64,000 nucleotides of DNA, from contig PKYK01000034.1 in assembly GCA_003133665.1 (NCBI GenBank), forward strand, positions 22,685 through 86,684, read 5' to 3'. The notes under the pieces are model-generated. The model saw nothing but the letters and a program-made list of their open reading frames with translations, did not search any database and was not told where the DNA came from. The translations under genes were made by a program, and so were the position numbers. Shown here piece by piece: positions 49,901 to 59,105 of this stretch. Each line of letters starts with the position of its first letter. Position 1 is the first letter of the stretch. Origin of the DNA: Acidimicrobiaceae bacterium. GTDB taxonomy: Bacteria > Actinomycetota > Acidimicrobiia > Acidimicrobiales > RAAP-2.

Positions 49901-52900
49901 CGCGTTCCCTCTTCGCGTGACGCGGGGCCACGGTCGTTCGACTGCGGCGGGTGAAGAGCCACTCGAGGCGATGGACCCAGCCAAAGCCCAGCCAGGCCAG
50001 GATCCAGAGTCCCAGCGTGAGCAGCGCCAACAGGCTGTTGAACGGGAAGACGTGCAGCGAGAGTTGGCCCGTCGGCGGCGCGGGGTAGGTGGCGACCTGA
50101 TACGTGGGGGCCCAACCGTAGGACGTATGAAGAGTCGCCGGCTGGCCGTTCACGCGCAGGGTGAAGGCACTCGCAGGCGCCAGACCCGAGAGAATCGTCG
50201 TGCCCGAGGAAACGGGACCCGGCTTGAACGTGCCGTTCAGGACCGGGGCCCAGCCCGTGGCACCCGACGACGACTCCGCCACCAGTCCGTGGAAGAGCGA
50301 ATTGGCGAAGACTTCGACCGACCTCGTCTGCAACACGAGCGACAGGTCGGTCTGACGACCCAGCGCCGTGACCAGATTCGTCGGCACCGCGCGCAGCGGC
50401 ACCGACTGCTCGCCGACCAGTTCCGGTGACGCGGTGTTCATCACGACGATCGTCGAGATCCCAGCGGGGGCCAACAGCTGGCCCAGACGGACGGTGCGTC
50501 CCTGCAACGCGAGCCGGACCGCGCCGAGCAGTACGTTGCTGGTGCCCGAATCGGGCGGCGAGAACAACGTGGCGCCTCCGGGCAGTCCATTCATGGACGT
50601 CGCCGCCGCCAATCCGGGGTCCACCGACCATCCCGCGAGCGGCTCGATCGTCGGGTCGGCGAGCCACAACACCCGATAGCCGCCGGCGCTCGACGGCGCG
50701 AGTGCGCTCAGTGACTCCGCGACACTGGTGGTCGGCAGATCGAACCGCCCACTGGCGAAACTGGCCATAAACGGAATCGCGGCGACGGCCATGGCGGCGA
50801 CGGCGAACCCGGCCAGTAACTGACGCCATCCGAATCCGGCTTGACGCAGGTCGAGTTCCAGTGCGCTGACCCCCAGACCGACCAAGAGAGCAATCATCAG
50901 CACGTAGAGAGCCAGGAGCACGTCGAGATCGGGGGCAAAGGATCCCAGCCAGTGGCGCGCATCGAGCGCGGCGACGACGAGGGCCAGCGTGGCGATCGTC
51001 AGGAACCTGGTGGCGACGCTGCGCCGCTCCGCACGACAGAGTGCGAAACTGAACAGTGCCGCCACCGGCAGGAGCCAACCAAGCCAGGTCGCGCCAAAAC
51101 TGCCGTCGGCGCCGCGAAGCAGTTGTGCGAACGAGGGTGCCGACCACGGCCCGCGGGCCAAACCGAACACCTCGAGCGCTCGACGTCCCGCCAACGCCAC
51201 GTCGATGGTGAGCGGCAGGAGCAAGATCGCCACACTGCATACCAGCGAAGCGAGGGTTCGCCACGGACGGGCGCTCCCAACACCCCGATCCCGTTCGAAG
51301 GTGCGTGCCACCACGACGCCGACCACGACCAGTGTCACGAGAACCAGCGTTGCCGGAGCCATCGCGCTCGACAGGGCGATCAGCATGACCAGCACCATGT
51401 GCTGTCCGGCCTTGGTCGCGCGCCAGCCCCGCTGCCCGAACGTCGCCGTCACCGAGCTTGTCGGGAGGCAGAAGCCGGGCACCGCCAGGAACTCGAAGAG
51501 GCGTCGGGTGATCAGCGGCAGAATCGCCACCACGACCAGCACGTCGACGCGTCCCTGGTTGATCATGTTCAGGCCGAGCGGAAGCGCCATATAGGCGATC
51601 GAGGACACCACCCTCGCCCGATTGGAGATGCGTCCCCGCAGCAGTCGACCGACACCGACAGCGCCCACCGGCACCGCGAGGATCAGGGCCAGTCGCGGGA
51701 GAATCCCCATGCGGCCGAGAACGAAAGTGCCCGCGACACCGAGCACGCCGTAGCCCGGCATGCCGGGCGTTCCGGTGCCGACGCCGTTGGGAGACCACGA
51801 CGCGAAGAAGTGACGCCACGTCGACCACCACGAATCCAACGGGGCCAGTCGGCCAATGAGAGGCAGGTGCATCGCGACCAGATTGCGTGATCCAATGAGC
51901 CAGAGGACGACGACGCCAAGCACGACCACGGCCTGCGAGCGAAAGCTGGTCAGGAAGCGGCTGGGGCGCCGACGCAGTTCGAGGGCCTCGCTCTCGGGAA
52001 TCTCGTCAAACTCCTCGCTCTCGGCGAACGCCGCGCCGAACCCCACGCCGGCGGCCTCACCTTCGTCGACCACCTCTTCGGCCGCCGGCAACGGAAGGAT
52101 GCCCCGGGCACGGTCCAGGCCCTCGCGCAGCAGCGTGATGAAGAATCGCTGCAGTCGATGGGCGCCGCCGATCTGCAGGCGCCGCAGGTCCGGGTCGGAA
52201 AGCACCCGAGTGACCCTTCGCTGGCGACGACGCTCGTGGATTCGCTTGCGGTTGTTGAAGAGCCACCGCCACGAGCCCACAATGGCGCCGGCCCGATCGG
52301 TGTCGCGGCCGAGTAGCGCCAGGATGAACTCCATGAGGTCCATCACCATCAGCATCGACAGGGTGATCAACGTGTTGCGCCGACCCCATCCGGTCGCCAC
52401 CACCAGCAGTTGATGGCGACGTTGCAGGTCTTGGCGGCTGAAACGACGAGTGCCGAGTGCGGTGATCGGGCGCTCACCCGTCGCGATGGTCTCGCGGTGG
52501 GCGACCTTGGCCGACGGCGCAACGACGATCCTCGCGCCGGCGATCTGCGCGCGCCAGCAGAGGTCGAGGTCCTCGCCGAGCGCGGGAATGAGCGGGTCGA
52601 AGCCTCGGATGGTGGTGAAGAGGTCGGAGCGCACCAAGGTGACGCCGCCGGGCGCGACGAAGACGTCACGTTCGAGGTCCTGTTGACCGTGGTCGATCTC
52701 GCCGAGCTCTACGCGCTCCTGCACGACTCCGAACCGGTCGCAGGTCTGACCGACGTGGAGCAACACGAGCGGGTCGTCGTACGCGACCACTTTGGGCGTC
52801 ACGATCCCGGCGTTCGTGCGGAAGGCCGCCTCGACCATCATCTGGACGGCGTCCGGTTCGAGGCGGACATCGTCGTGGCAGAAGAGAAAGAACGCCGAAC

Positions 52901-53150
52901 CCTCGACCATCAATGAGGCTTCATTGCACGCCGCCGCGAACCCGCGGTTCTCCTCGAGCACGCGGACGAACGCGTTGGGGGCGACGGCGGCGACCCGTTC
53001 GGTAACGTGGTCAGTCTCCCCGTTCGCCACGACGAGCAGGCTGAGTTCCGCATAGTTCTGAGCCGCCAGCGAAGCCAACGTGGCTTCGAGACCAGGCCCC
53101 GAACCGGTGGTAACGACGACGGCAACGACGGCCGGAGCACGAGATTCCAT
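49893..53150 (-). CDS. GT2 domain fused to large polytopic membrane domain
   Basis: 1085 residues. N-terminal GT2 domain (1-230): VVAVVVTTGSGPGLEATLASLAAQ, VLEENRGFAAACNEA, FFLFCHDDVRLEPDAVQ (DD as the metal motif), PALGEDLDLCWRAQIAG. Then a cytoplasmic linker, about 12 membrane helices (about 400-830) and a soluble domain ending in a final helix (LLALLTLGLWILAWLGFGWV). Such fusions are typical for actinobacterial envelope glycan synthesis, pairing a cytoplasmic transferase with a GT-C-like or flippase-like part. ATG has TAGCCT ten bases upstream. Confidence 0.87.
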   Translation of the reverse strand: MESRAPAVVAVVVTTGSGPGLEATLASLAAQNYAELSLLVVANGETDHVTERVAAVAPNAFVRVLEENRGFAAACNEASLMVEGSAFFLFCHDDVRLEPDAVQMMVEAAFRTNAGIVTPKVVAYDDPLVLLHVGQTCDRFGVVQERVELGEIDHGQQDLERDVFVAPGGVTLVRSDLFTTIRGFDPLIPALGEDLDLCWRAQIAGARIVVAPSAKVAHRETIATGERPITALGTRRFSRQDLQRRHQLLVVATGWGRRNTLITLSMLMVMDLMEFILALLGRDTDRAGAIVGSWRWLFNNRKRIHERRRQRRVTRVLSDPDLRRLQIGGAHRLQRFFITLLREGLDRARGILPLPAAEEVVDEGEAAGVGFGAAFAESEEFDEIPESEALELRRRPSRFLTSFRSQAVVVLGVVVLWLIGSRNLVAMHLPLIGRLAPLDSWWSTWRHFFASWSPNGVGTGTPGMPGYGVLGVAGTFVLGRMGILPRLALILAVPVGAVGVGRLLRGRISNRARVVSSIAYMALPLGLNMINQGRVDVLVVVAILPLITRRLFEFLAVPGFCLPTSSVTATFGQRGWRATKAGQHMVLVMLIALSSAMAPATLVLVTLVVVGVVVARTFERDRGVGSARPWRTLASLVCSVAILLLPLTIDVALAGRRALEVFGLARGPWSAPSFAQLLRGADGSFGATWLGWLLPVAALFSFALCRAERRSVATRFLTIATLALVVAALDARHWLGSFAPDLDVLLALYVLMIALLVGLGVSALELDLRQAGFGWRQLLAGFAVAAMAVAAIPFMASFASGRFDLPTTSVAESLSALAPSSAGGYRVLWLADPTIEPLAGWSVDPGLAAATSMNGLPGGATLFSPPDSGTSNVLLGAVRLALQGRTVRLGQLLAPAGISTIVVMNTASPELVGEQSVPLRAVPTNLVTALGRQTDLSLVLQTRSVEVFANSLFHGLVAESSSGATGWAPVLNGTFKPGPVSSGTTILSGLAPASAFTLRVNGQPATLHTSYGWAPTYQVATYPAPPTGQLSLHVFPFNSLLALLTLGLWILAWLGFGWVHRLEWLFTRRSRTTVAPRHAKRERDE

Positions 53151-53160
53151 CAGTCCCTAA

Positions 53161-53166
53161 AGGCTA
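53161..53166 (-). promoter_or_regulatory. -10 box of the GT2-membrane/DUF5719 operon
   Basis: TAGCCT on the minus strand, 10 bases before the ATG at 53150. Confidence 0.4.
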
Positions 53167-53226
53167 GTTGGCTGCCGAAGGCGGTTTCGACCCGGGGGGT
53201 CGAATACCACCGCTCCCGAAGGATTC

Positions 53227-54129
53227 CTAGCCTTCGCCCCGACGCGTCTTCAGGTCCTCCACGACGTCGCGAAGCGACGTGTGCAGCGAGATCGTCGGCT
53301 CCCATCCGGTGACGAGGTGCAGTTTCTCGAAGCTGCCGCGCATGATCGGAACCTCCACGGGTCGAAAGAGCGCGGGATCCGGCACCAGTCGCACCCCCGG
53401 ACACAACATCGCAACGAGCTCCTTGGCCACGTCGATCAGGGTAACGTCACGTCCGGAGGCCACGTTGTAGATCTCGCCGGCCTGACCGAACTGCATGAGC
53501 AGTCGATAGGCCCGCACGACGTCGCGCACATCGCTGAAGTCGCGACGCGCGCTGAGATTGCCCACGGGGATCTCGTTTAGTCCCTGCGCGCGCGCGTCGA
53601 GCAGCCGACTCGCGAGCGCGGGCACGACGAACCGAGTCGACTGGCCGGGACCGACGTGGTTGAACGGACGCGCGACGATCACCCTCTGGCCTTCGGTTCG
53701 CACGGCGTCGAAGGCGATCTGCTCGGCCTCGAGCTTGGACTGCGCGTAGGGATTGACCGGCACGGGATGGTACGTCTCGTGAAGCGGCAGATCGCTCTCG
53801 CGGACCACGCCGTACACGTCGGCCGAACTGACCAGCAGGACCAACGCACCGGGAACGACCTCCCGGGCCGCCTTCAGGACCGTCGCCGTGCCGAGCACGT
53901 TGACCCGGGTGAAGAGTGCCGGATCGTTCCACGACTCGCCCACGTGGGTCATCGCCGCCAGGTGGTAGATGACTTGGGGCCTGCTCTCCTCGAACTTCCG
54001 AGTGACGCTCTCGAGGACGGTGACGTCGCAGTCGCGATCCACGGCGACGACTTCGTCGCCGCTTCGACGAAGGTGCTCGTAGAGGTGTCGACCGACGAAT
54101 CCCTTCGATCCGGTGATGAGGGCGCGCAC
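53227..54129 (-). CDS. NAD-dependent epimerase/dehydratase (GDP-4-keto-6-deoxymannose reductase-like)
   Basis: 300 residues of the extended SDR family: ALITGSKGFVGRHLYEHL (nucleotide loop, about 3-20), HLAAMTHVGESWNDP, LLVSSADVYG, catalytic NPYAQSKLEAE (Tyr-x-x-x-Lys), ARPFNHVGPGQSTRFVVPALASRLL and RDFSDVRDVVRAY. Closest in pattern to Rmd/GDP-mannose-4,6-dehydratase-like reductases that make 6-deoxyhexoses such as GDP-rhamnose. GTG 54129 starts two bases after the upstream stop. Confidence 0.87.
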   Translation of the reverse strand: MRALITGSKGFVGRHLYEHLRRSGDEVVAVDRDCDVTVLESVTRKFEESRPQVIYHLAAMTHVGESWNDPALFTRVNVLGTATVLKAAREVVPGALVLLVSSADVYGVVRESDLPLHETYHPVPVNPYAQSKLEAEQIAFDAVRTEGQRVIVARPFNHVGPGQSTRFVVPALASRLLDARAQGLNEIPVGNLSARRDFSDVRDVVRAYRLLMQFGQAGEIYNVASGRDVTLIDVAKELVAMLCPGVRLVPDPALFRPVEVPIMRGSFEKLHLVTGWEPTISLHTSLRDVVEDLKTRRGEG

Positions 54130-54131
54130 GG

Positions 54132-55253
54132 CTACTGACCCTGCAGGGCTAGGTCGTAGGCCACGAGATGTTGGGCGAGCGAAGAGCCCCACGTGAACCG
54201 TTCGGCCCGCGATCGCGCGGCGCTCGCCCGACGCCCTCTCTCGTCGCCACCGCTGCGCAGGGCTGCCTCGAGGGCGTGGGCCAAGGCTCGAGCGTCACCC
54301 GCGGTGACGAGCGTCGCGGTGCCGTCGGCGACTTCGGCCATGACGGTGTCGGACGTGGTCACGACCATCGCACCGCACGCCAGTGCCTCGAGTACCGGCA
54401 GGCCGAATCCTTCGCCCCGGGAGGGGTACGCGACCACTCTCGATTGACGGAGCAGCGCCGGCAGCACGGCCTCATCGACAAAACCTAGACGGCGGATCCG
54501 TGACGAGGCTGGATGGTTCGCGAGCACCACGTCAAACTCTTTCAGTCCCCAGCCCGGCTGTCCAGCCAGCCAGAGTTCGACGATCTCGTCCTCTCGCGCC
54601 AGTTCGCCATAAGCCTCGAGGAGCGTGTCGAGTCCCTTTCGCGGCTCCATCGTCCCGAGGAAGAACACGTACGGAACCCCCGTCGCCAGGCCGTGGGCCC
54701 GAAGGAGCTCATCATCACGACTGGAGTCGCTGCTGAACCGTTCGAGGTCGACCCCGTGCGGCGCGACGACCACCGGGGCGTGATCGGGCACGAACTCGTC
54801 GAGTTGACGGGCGGTGAAGTCGCTCACACTGATCAGGACCCGGGCGTGGCGCGCGGAGTACGTGATGGCCCGTCGAAAGAAGGCGACCTTCGAACGTTCG
54901 TGCCATTCGGGATTGGTGAAGAAGGTCAGATCGTGAATAGTCACGACGGTCGGGGTGGACCCTCGGTGCGGCATCGTGTAATGGGGACCGTGCCAGACGT
55001 CCGCTGCCCGAGCAGCGGCACTCGTTCCGAGCACCCACGCTTCATAGGCCAGGCGCGGGACCCGCGCGACGGGAACGACGGGAACCAGGTGGGCGCCGGG
55101 TGACCACTCGCGCCAGCGGGTGACGTCGTCTCGACGCGTAACGAGCGTGGTCGCCACGCCCGTCGACGGCAGCCGCCGAGCCAATTCGGCGATGTAGCGA
55201 CCCGCGCCGGCGAGGCGTGGCGGAACCGCCGAGACGTCGAGGGCGACCTTCAC
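54132..55253 (-). CDS. GT4-type glycosyltransferase
   Basis: 373 residues with a GT-B fold. N-terminal glycine-rich RLAGAGRYIAELARRLP, HGPHYTMPH and ISVSDFTARQLDEF; C-terminal nucleotide-sugar site YVFFLGTMEPRKGLDTLLEAY, GFVDEAVLPALLRQSRVVAYPSRGEGFGLPVLEALACGAMVVTTS (the EGFGLPxxE signature). Typical mannosyl- or rhamnosyltransferase of surface glycans. Begins four bases into the end of the upstream GT gene, so it is in one operon with it and with the reductase. Confidence 0.92.
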   Translation of the reverse strand: MKVALDVSAVPPRLAGAGRYIAELARRLPSTGVATTLVTRRDDVTRWREWSPGAHLVPVVPVARVPRLAYEAWVLGTSAAARAADVWHGPHYTMPHRGSTPTVVTIHDLTFFTNPEWHERSKVAFFRRAITYSARHARVLISVSDFTARQLDEFVPDHAPVVVAPHGVDLERFSSDSSRDDELLRAHGLATGVPYVFFLGTMEPRKGLDTLLEAYGELAREDEIVELWLAGQPGWGLKEFDVVLANHPASSRIRRLGFVDEAVLPALLRQSRVVAYPSRGEGFGLPVLEALACGAMVVTTSDTVMAEVADGTATLVTAGDARALAHALEAALRSGGDERGRRASAARSRAERFTWGSSLAQHLVAYDLALQGQ

Positions 55254-56332
55254 TGCCAGCCCACCAGATGGTCACGCGCGCAGTTCCGCCACGTCAGATC
55301 GGCGACCGACTTGCGCCGCCGGGCGTTTGACACCTCGTCAGTGGGCTGGTCGACCGCGCGCAGGAGGCCTTCACTGATCGACGAACTGTCGAGGGCGTCG
55401 ACGAGGACCACCTCAGCATTCGCGACCACACTCGGCGTCGACGAACTGGCCACCACCCGCGTGCCGGCGTGCAGTGCCTCGACGGGGGGCAGTCCCCACC
55501 CTTCGGCTCGTGGGACGTAGGCGAACAACGTGGCGTCGCGGTAGAGACCCTTCAACAGTGGACGTTCGACGGCACCCAGGACCGTTGCGTCGAGCGTCGC
55601 CACCGCACCCCAGCCAGCCGGCCCCACCAGGACGAGCGGCCCGATCTCGGGACGCTCGGATCGGGCCATTCGATGCGCCTCGATGAGAGCGCCGATGTTC
55701 TTTCGTGGTTCACGGGTCCCGGCGTAGAGCGTGAACGAGCCCGATACTCCAAAGCGCGACAGGAGTTCGCGTACCAACTTCTCGCTCGCCGGCGGGGTCG
55801 AATCATCGTCAACGCCGAGGCGCACCGAGTGAAACCGCGATCTCTCGAAGCCTTCGGCGATCAGCCGCTCGCCCAGTCCCGGCGAGGAGGTGAAGATCCG
55901 CACATCCTCACGACGCGCCAGAAGCTGCAGTCGGGCCTCGTGGAACCGGGCTCCGGACCGGGTCGCCGCCGCGGGTTCGTCGCGCCACAAGAGATCGTGC
56001 AGCGCGACCGAATGCACGGCCGCGCGCGCGCCACCGCCGAAGGGACCGGCCATCGACGTAGCGTGCACGACGTTCGACCTCTTCGGCACCCCGAGTGGCC
56101 AGAAGGGCCAGAGGCGGGTCAGCGCCCGGAGCGAAAGGGAGGCCGTGACGATCTGCAGGGGCAGCGCCTTCGCATCCGCGGGCAGCGATCCGCGCGGGGC
56201 GAGGCCCAGGACCTCGAGCGATGACTCGTCGAGCGCGGCCAAGCCACTGGCGAGACCGCGGACGTAGGTGCCGATGCCGCCCGGTTGGGCGCGATAGAGC
56301 TGGTCCACACTGATCGTGATCGTGCGCTTCAT
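55250..56332 (-). CDS. GT4-type glycosyltransferase
   Basis: 360 residues, GT-B fold. N-terminus ITISVDQLYRAQPGGIGTYVRGLASGL, middle VHSVALHDLLWRDEP and IFTSSPGLGERL; C-terminal domain with SFTLYAGTREPRKNIGALIEAH, LLKGLYRDATLFAYVPRAEGWGLPPVEALHAGTRVVASS. Here the retaining-GT signature is EGWGLPPVE. Acts on the same glycan as its neighbours by context. ATG at 56332 overlaps the previous gene's stop by four bases. Confidence 0.92.
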   Translation of the reverse strand: MKRTITISVDQLYRAQPGGIGTYVRGLASGLAALDESSLEVLGLAPRGSLPADAKALPLQIVTASLSLRALTRLWPFWPLGVPKRSNVVHATSMAGPFGGGARAAVHSVALHDLLWRDEPAAATRSGARFHEARLQLLARREDVRIFTSSPGLGERLIAEGFERSRFHSVRLGVDDDSTPPASEKLVRELLSRFGVSGSFTLYAGTREPRKNIGALIEAHRMARSERPEIGPLVLVGPAGWGAVATLDATVLGAVERPLLKGLYRDATLFAYVPRAEGWGLPPVEALHAGTRVVASSSTPSVVANAEVVLVDALDSSSISEGLLRAVDQPTDEVSNARRRKSVADLTWRNCARDHLVGWQ

Positions 56333-57342
56333 GACCCCCAGCCTCGCACGACCTCGCGGTAGAGCGCGGCGTAGGCCCTCGCCGCCGTTGCCGGTGCGTA
56401 ATCAACCGCTCGGCTCCGGCCGGCCGCCGTCATGATGGCTCGACGTGACTCGTTGTCCCAGACCTGGTCGAGCGTGACGAGGGTCTCCTCGTCGCTCTCG
56501 ACCAGCGCCGCGGCTCCTTCGAGTAATTCGCGATTGATCGCGGTGGCGCGGGCCAACGTGGGTACCCGCGCGCCCAGCGCCGCAATTGCAAATGAAGGAA
56601 AGCGCGCGCCATCGGAGATGTGCAGAACGACCCGGGCGTCGCCGAGCGCGGCGCGCGCGTCGCTGCGAGGAAGTACCGTCACCGCCAACCCACTCGCGCG
56701 GATCCGCTGTCCCGAACGCGAACTCGTCAGGGCCACGAGCCGGGCTCCGCGCTCTTGGGCGAACCGCACCAACTCGGGCGCGAGTGGGAGGAACCGTTCA
56801 ACGAGACCCGTGACGTTGACCACCAGATCGCGACCGTCGATCGTCGGCGCCACGCTCGGCACCGCGGGGGGAACGACGACGACCTGACTGCGCTGCACAC
56901 CGAGCACCTGGAGTACTTCGTGGCTCGCCGTTCGACTCGAGGCCACGAGCACCGCGCCGCGAGCGACCGCACGTCGCAGTTGGGCTATTCGCTGATGGGT
57001 GCGAGTCTCACCTCGCAGGGGCCGCAGGTCGTCAACCGAAATGATCAGCGGGGTTCGCTTCGTCGGTGGCGTGGCGAGGCCGGCGACGTGCACGACATCA
57101 ACCGGAGGGAGCAGACCCTCGATGGACCGCCCGAGACTCCGGCGCCAGAGCGGCGCCCACAATCCACGAAGCGCCAGCCGGTGCTCGTCAGGCGCCTGTG
57201 GCGAGGACAACGTGCGAAAGCGAACCAGCTCGCAGGTCCCCAGCGCCACCAGGGCGTCGGCCAGCTCCGTCATCGAATTGCCCAGCGATTCGAGCGAACC
57301 GTCAAGATCAAGGCCGACCCTCAGTATCGGAGGACCACTCAC
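56329..57342 (-). CDS. GT4-like glycosyltransferase, degenerate active site
   Basis: 337 residues with GT-B layout: SVDDLRPLRGETRTHQR, VASSRTASHEVLQVLGV in the middle and, in the C-domain, ALGDARVVLHISDGARFPSFAIAALGARVPTLARAT where the EGFGLPxxEA signature should be. The Glu residues are replaced, so catalysis may be altered or lost. GTG 57342 overlaps the TGA of the serine hydrolase (GTGA). First of four overlapping glycan genes on this strand. Confidence 0.78.
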   Translation of the reverse strand: MSGPPILRVGLDLDGSLESLGNSMTELADALVALGTCELVRFRTLSSPQAPDEHRLALRGLWAPLWRRSLGRSIEGLLPPVDVVHVAGLATPPTKRTPLIISVDDLRPLRGETRTHQRIAQLRRAVARGAVLVASSRTASHEVLQVLGVQRSQVVVVPPAVPSVAPTIDGRDLVVNVTGLVERFLPLAPELVRFAQERGARLVALTSSRSGQRIRASGLAVTVLPRSDARAALGDARVVLHISDGARFPSFAIAALGARVPTLARATAINRELLEGAAALVESDEETLVTLDQVWDNESRRAIMTAAGRSRAVDYAPATAARAYAALYREVVRGWGS

Positions 57343-58151
57343 GGAGTGAGGGCCCGCTGGCGCATGGCGCTCGTCCAGGTCGGCCACAGCGCCACCGCCC
57401 ACGGACCGAACGCCTCGGTGCTGGTCGCCACCACGCCGATCTGCTCGTCCGCGTTCAGCAACATCAGCGCGCCGCTCTGACCGAAGTGGCCGAAGCTCGC
57501 AGCGGGCCAGTCCCCCATCCAGTGATGCTTCTCGCCCTGCACCTCGGGACCGAGTCCCCAAGGACACGGCGAGAACCGTCCGAACCCGGGGACGATCCCG
57601 TCGAGAAGGGGGAGGTACGGGGTGATCAGACGGTCCCTGGTGGCCTTCGCGACGCCGTCGGGACGCAGCCACGCCACCGCCAGTTTGACCAGGTCCGCGG
57701 TGGAACCGACGACGTCAGCCGCAGGGCGGCCCTCGAGGTGGGTCGATTCCATGCCGAGGGGACGGAAGATCCGTCCGTCCAGCCAGGCGGCCGGTTCGTT
57801 CTCACCGACGATGAACTTCACCGCGTAGTCAATGCCGTAGTTCGAGTACACGCGCTTGGTTCCGATCGGCACGACCGGATCGCTCTCTTCGAGACCGAGG
57901 CCACTGCTGTGCGAGAGCAGGTTCGCGATGGTGGCCCCGCGCGGGCCGATGCTCTCGCTGGGCTGATGCATACCCCAGTCGATCTCGACTCCGAACGCGA
58001 GCGCGACGGCCAACTTTGACACCGACGCCCATGGACGGCGTGCGGTCAGGTCACCGGCGTGCGCCACTGTTTCGACCATTCCCGCATTCAGGCGAAAGAC
58101 CACCGCACTCGGACTTCCGGGCCAACCTTCAACTATCGAGGAATCGCTCAC
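57339..58151 (-). CDS. Serine hydrolase, beta-lactamase/PBP-C family
   Basis: 270 residues. SxxK motif SVSKLAVAL (about 41-49), YxN motif in RVYSNYGIDYA, and a C-terminal GHFGQSGALM in place of the KTG/HxG triad element. This is the class C beta-lactamase-like esterase/peptidase family, not a proven resistance enzyme. No signal peptide from the GTG at 58151. TAGCAT lies eight bases upstream. Divergent from cofD by 39 bases. It heads the glycosyltransferase operon, so it may trim a wall or glycan precursor. Confidence 0.82.
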   Translation of the reverse strand: MSDSSIVEGWPGSPSAVVFRLNAGMVETVAHAGDLTARRPWASVSKLAVALAFGVEIDWGMHQPSESIGPRGATIANLLSHSSGLGLEESDPVVPIGTKRVYSNYGIDYAVKFIVGENEPAAWLDGRIFRPLGMESTHLEGRPAADVVGSTADLVKLAVAWLRPDGVAKATRDRLITPYLPLLDGIVPGFGRFSPCPWGLGPEVQGEKHHWMGDWPAASFGHFGQSGALMLLNADEQIGVVATSTEAFGPWAVALWPTWTSAMRQRALTP

Positions 58152-58159
58152 AACACCCG

Positions 58160-58165
58160 ATGCTA
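58160..58165 (-). promoter_or_regulatory. -10 box of the serine hydrolase-GT operon
   Basis: TAGCAT on the minus strand, 8 bases before the GTG at 58151. Confidence 0.35.
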
Positions 58166-58177
58166 CCCAAGCGCCCC

Positions 58178-58183
58178 TAAGGT
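58178..58183 (+). promoter_or_regulatory. -10 box of cofD-cofE
   Basis: TAAGGT, 7 bases before the GTG at 58191. Confidence 0.35.
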
Positions 58184-58190
58184 TTCGGGG

Positions 58191-59105
58191 GTGATAACCG
58201 TTCTCAGTGGTGGCGTGGGAGCCGCTCGATTGTTGCGCGCGCTCTGCCTCGTCCTGGATCCGGGCGAGATGACCGCGGTGGTCAACGTCGGCGACGACCT
58301 CGTCCTGCACGGGCTCACCATCTGTCCCGACCTCGACACGATCACTTACACGTTGGCGGGACTCGGCAACGATGAACTCGGTTGGGGACTGCGCGGCGAA
58401 ACCTGGCGGGTCATGGACGAGCTCGCGACGTTGGGCGGTGCCGCGTGGTTCCGACTCGGCGACCGCGATCTCGCGACCCATCTATATCGCAGCCAACGAC
58501 TTCGCGAAGGGGCGACGAAAAGCGACGTCGCGCGCGAGCTCTGCGACCGCTGGGGCGTGAAGATCCGTCTTCTCCCCGTGACCAATGACGACGTCGCCAC
58601 GGTGTTCGACACCGAACTCGGTCGCCTGAGCTTCCAGGAGTACTTCGTCCAGCATCGTCATGACGTGGCGGTGCGCTCCATCACCTTCGAGGGGGCCGCC
58701 GATGCCCGCCCGACCGCTGAGGTGCTCGCGGCTCTTCGTGATGCTTCGCGCATCGTCATCGCCCCGTCGAATCCGCTGATCTCGATAGACCCGATCCTCC
58801 AGATTCCAGGAGTCCGCGAGATCCTCGAGAATCGCCGCGACGACGTGGTCGCCGTCTCACCAATAGTGAACGGGGCGGCGTTGAAGGGCCCAGCCGACCG
58901 GTTGCTCCTCGAGTTGGGTCACGATGTCTCACCGCTCGGCGTCGCTGACTTCTACAAAGGTCTCATCGGAACCATCATCATCGACGAGGCCGACGCGGCA
59001 CTCGCCGAGCGCATCGGGTCCCACGGCATCGACGTGCGCGTGACGACGACCATCATGGCCGGACCGGGCAATGCCGAGCGTCTCGCGCGGGCGGTGTTGT
59101 CGTGA
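58191..59105 (+). CDS. cofD: 2-phospho-L-lactate/PEP transferase of F420 synthesis (CofD/FbiA)
   Basis: 304 residues. Signature LSGGVGAARLLRAL at the N-terminus, VNVGDDLVLHGLTICPDLDTITYTL, and IAPSNPLISIDPILQIPGVRE. It joins the lactyl or pyruvyl (PEP) phosphodiester to the deazaflavin FO, giving (dehydro-)F420-0. In actinobacteria the donor is a PEP-derived guanylyl compound. GTG 58191 follows an in-frame stretch with no similarity. It overlaps cofE by GTGA. The neighbours match the fbiA-fbiB locus of mycobacteria. Confidence 0.95.
   Translation: MITVLSGGVGAARLLRALCLVLDPGEMTAVVNVGDDLVLHGLTICPDLDTITYTLAGLGNDELGWGLRGETWRVMDELATLGGAAWFRLGDRDLATHLYRSQRLREGATKSDVARELCDRWGVKIRLLPVTNDDVATVFDTELGRLSFQEYFVQHRHDVAVRSITFEGAADARPTAEVLAALRDASRIVIAPSNPLISIDPILQIPGVREILENRRDDVVAVSPIVNGAALKGPADRLLLELGHDVSPLGVADFYKGLIGTIIIDEADAALAERIGSHGIDVRVTTTIMAGPGNAERLARAVLS

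Noticed and set aside
57339..58151. Beta-lactamase resistance gene
   Set aside because: No signal peptide from the chosen start, and the KTG motif is replaced; general serine hydrolase is the safer call.
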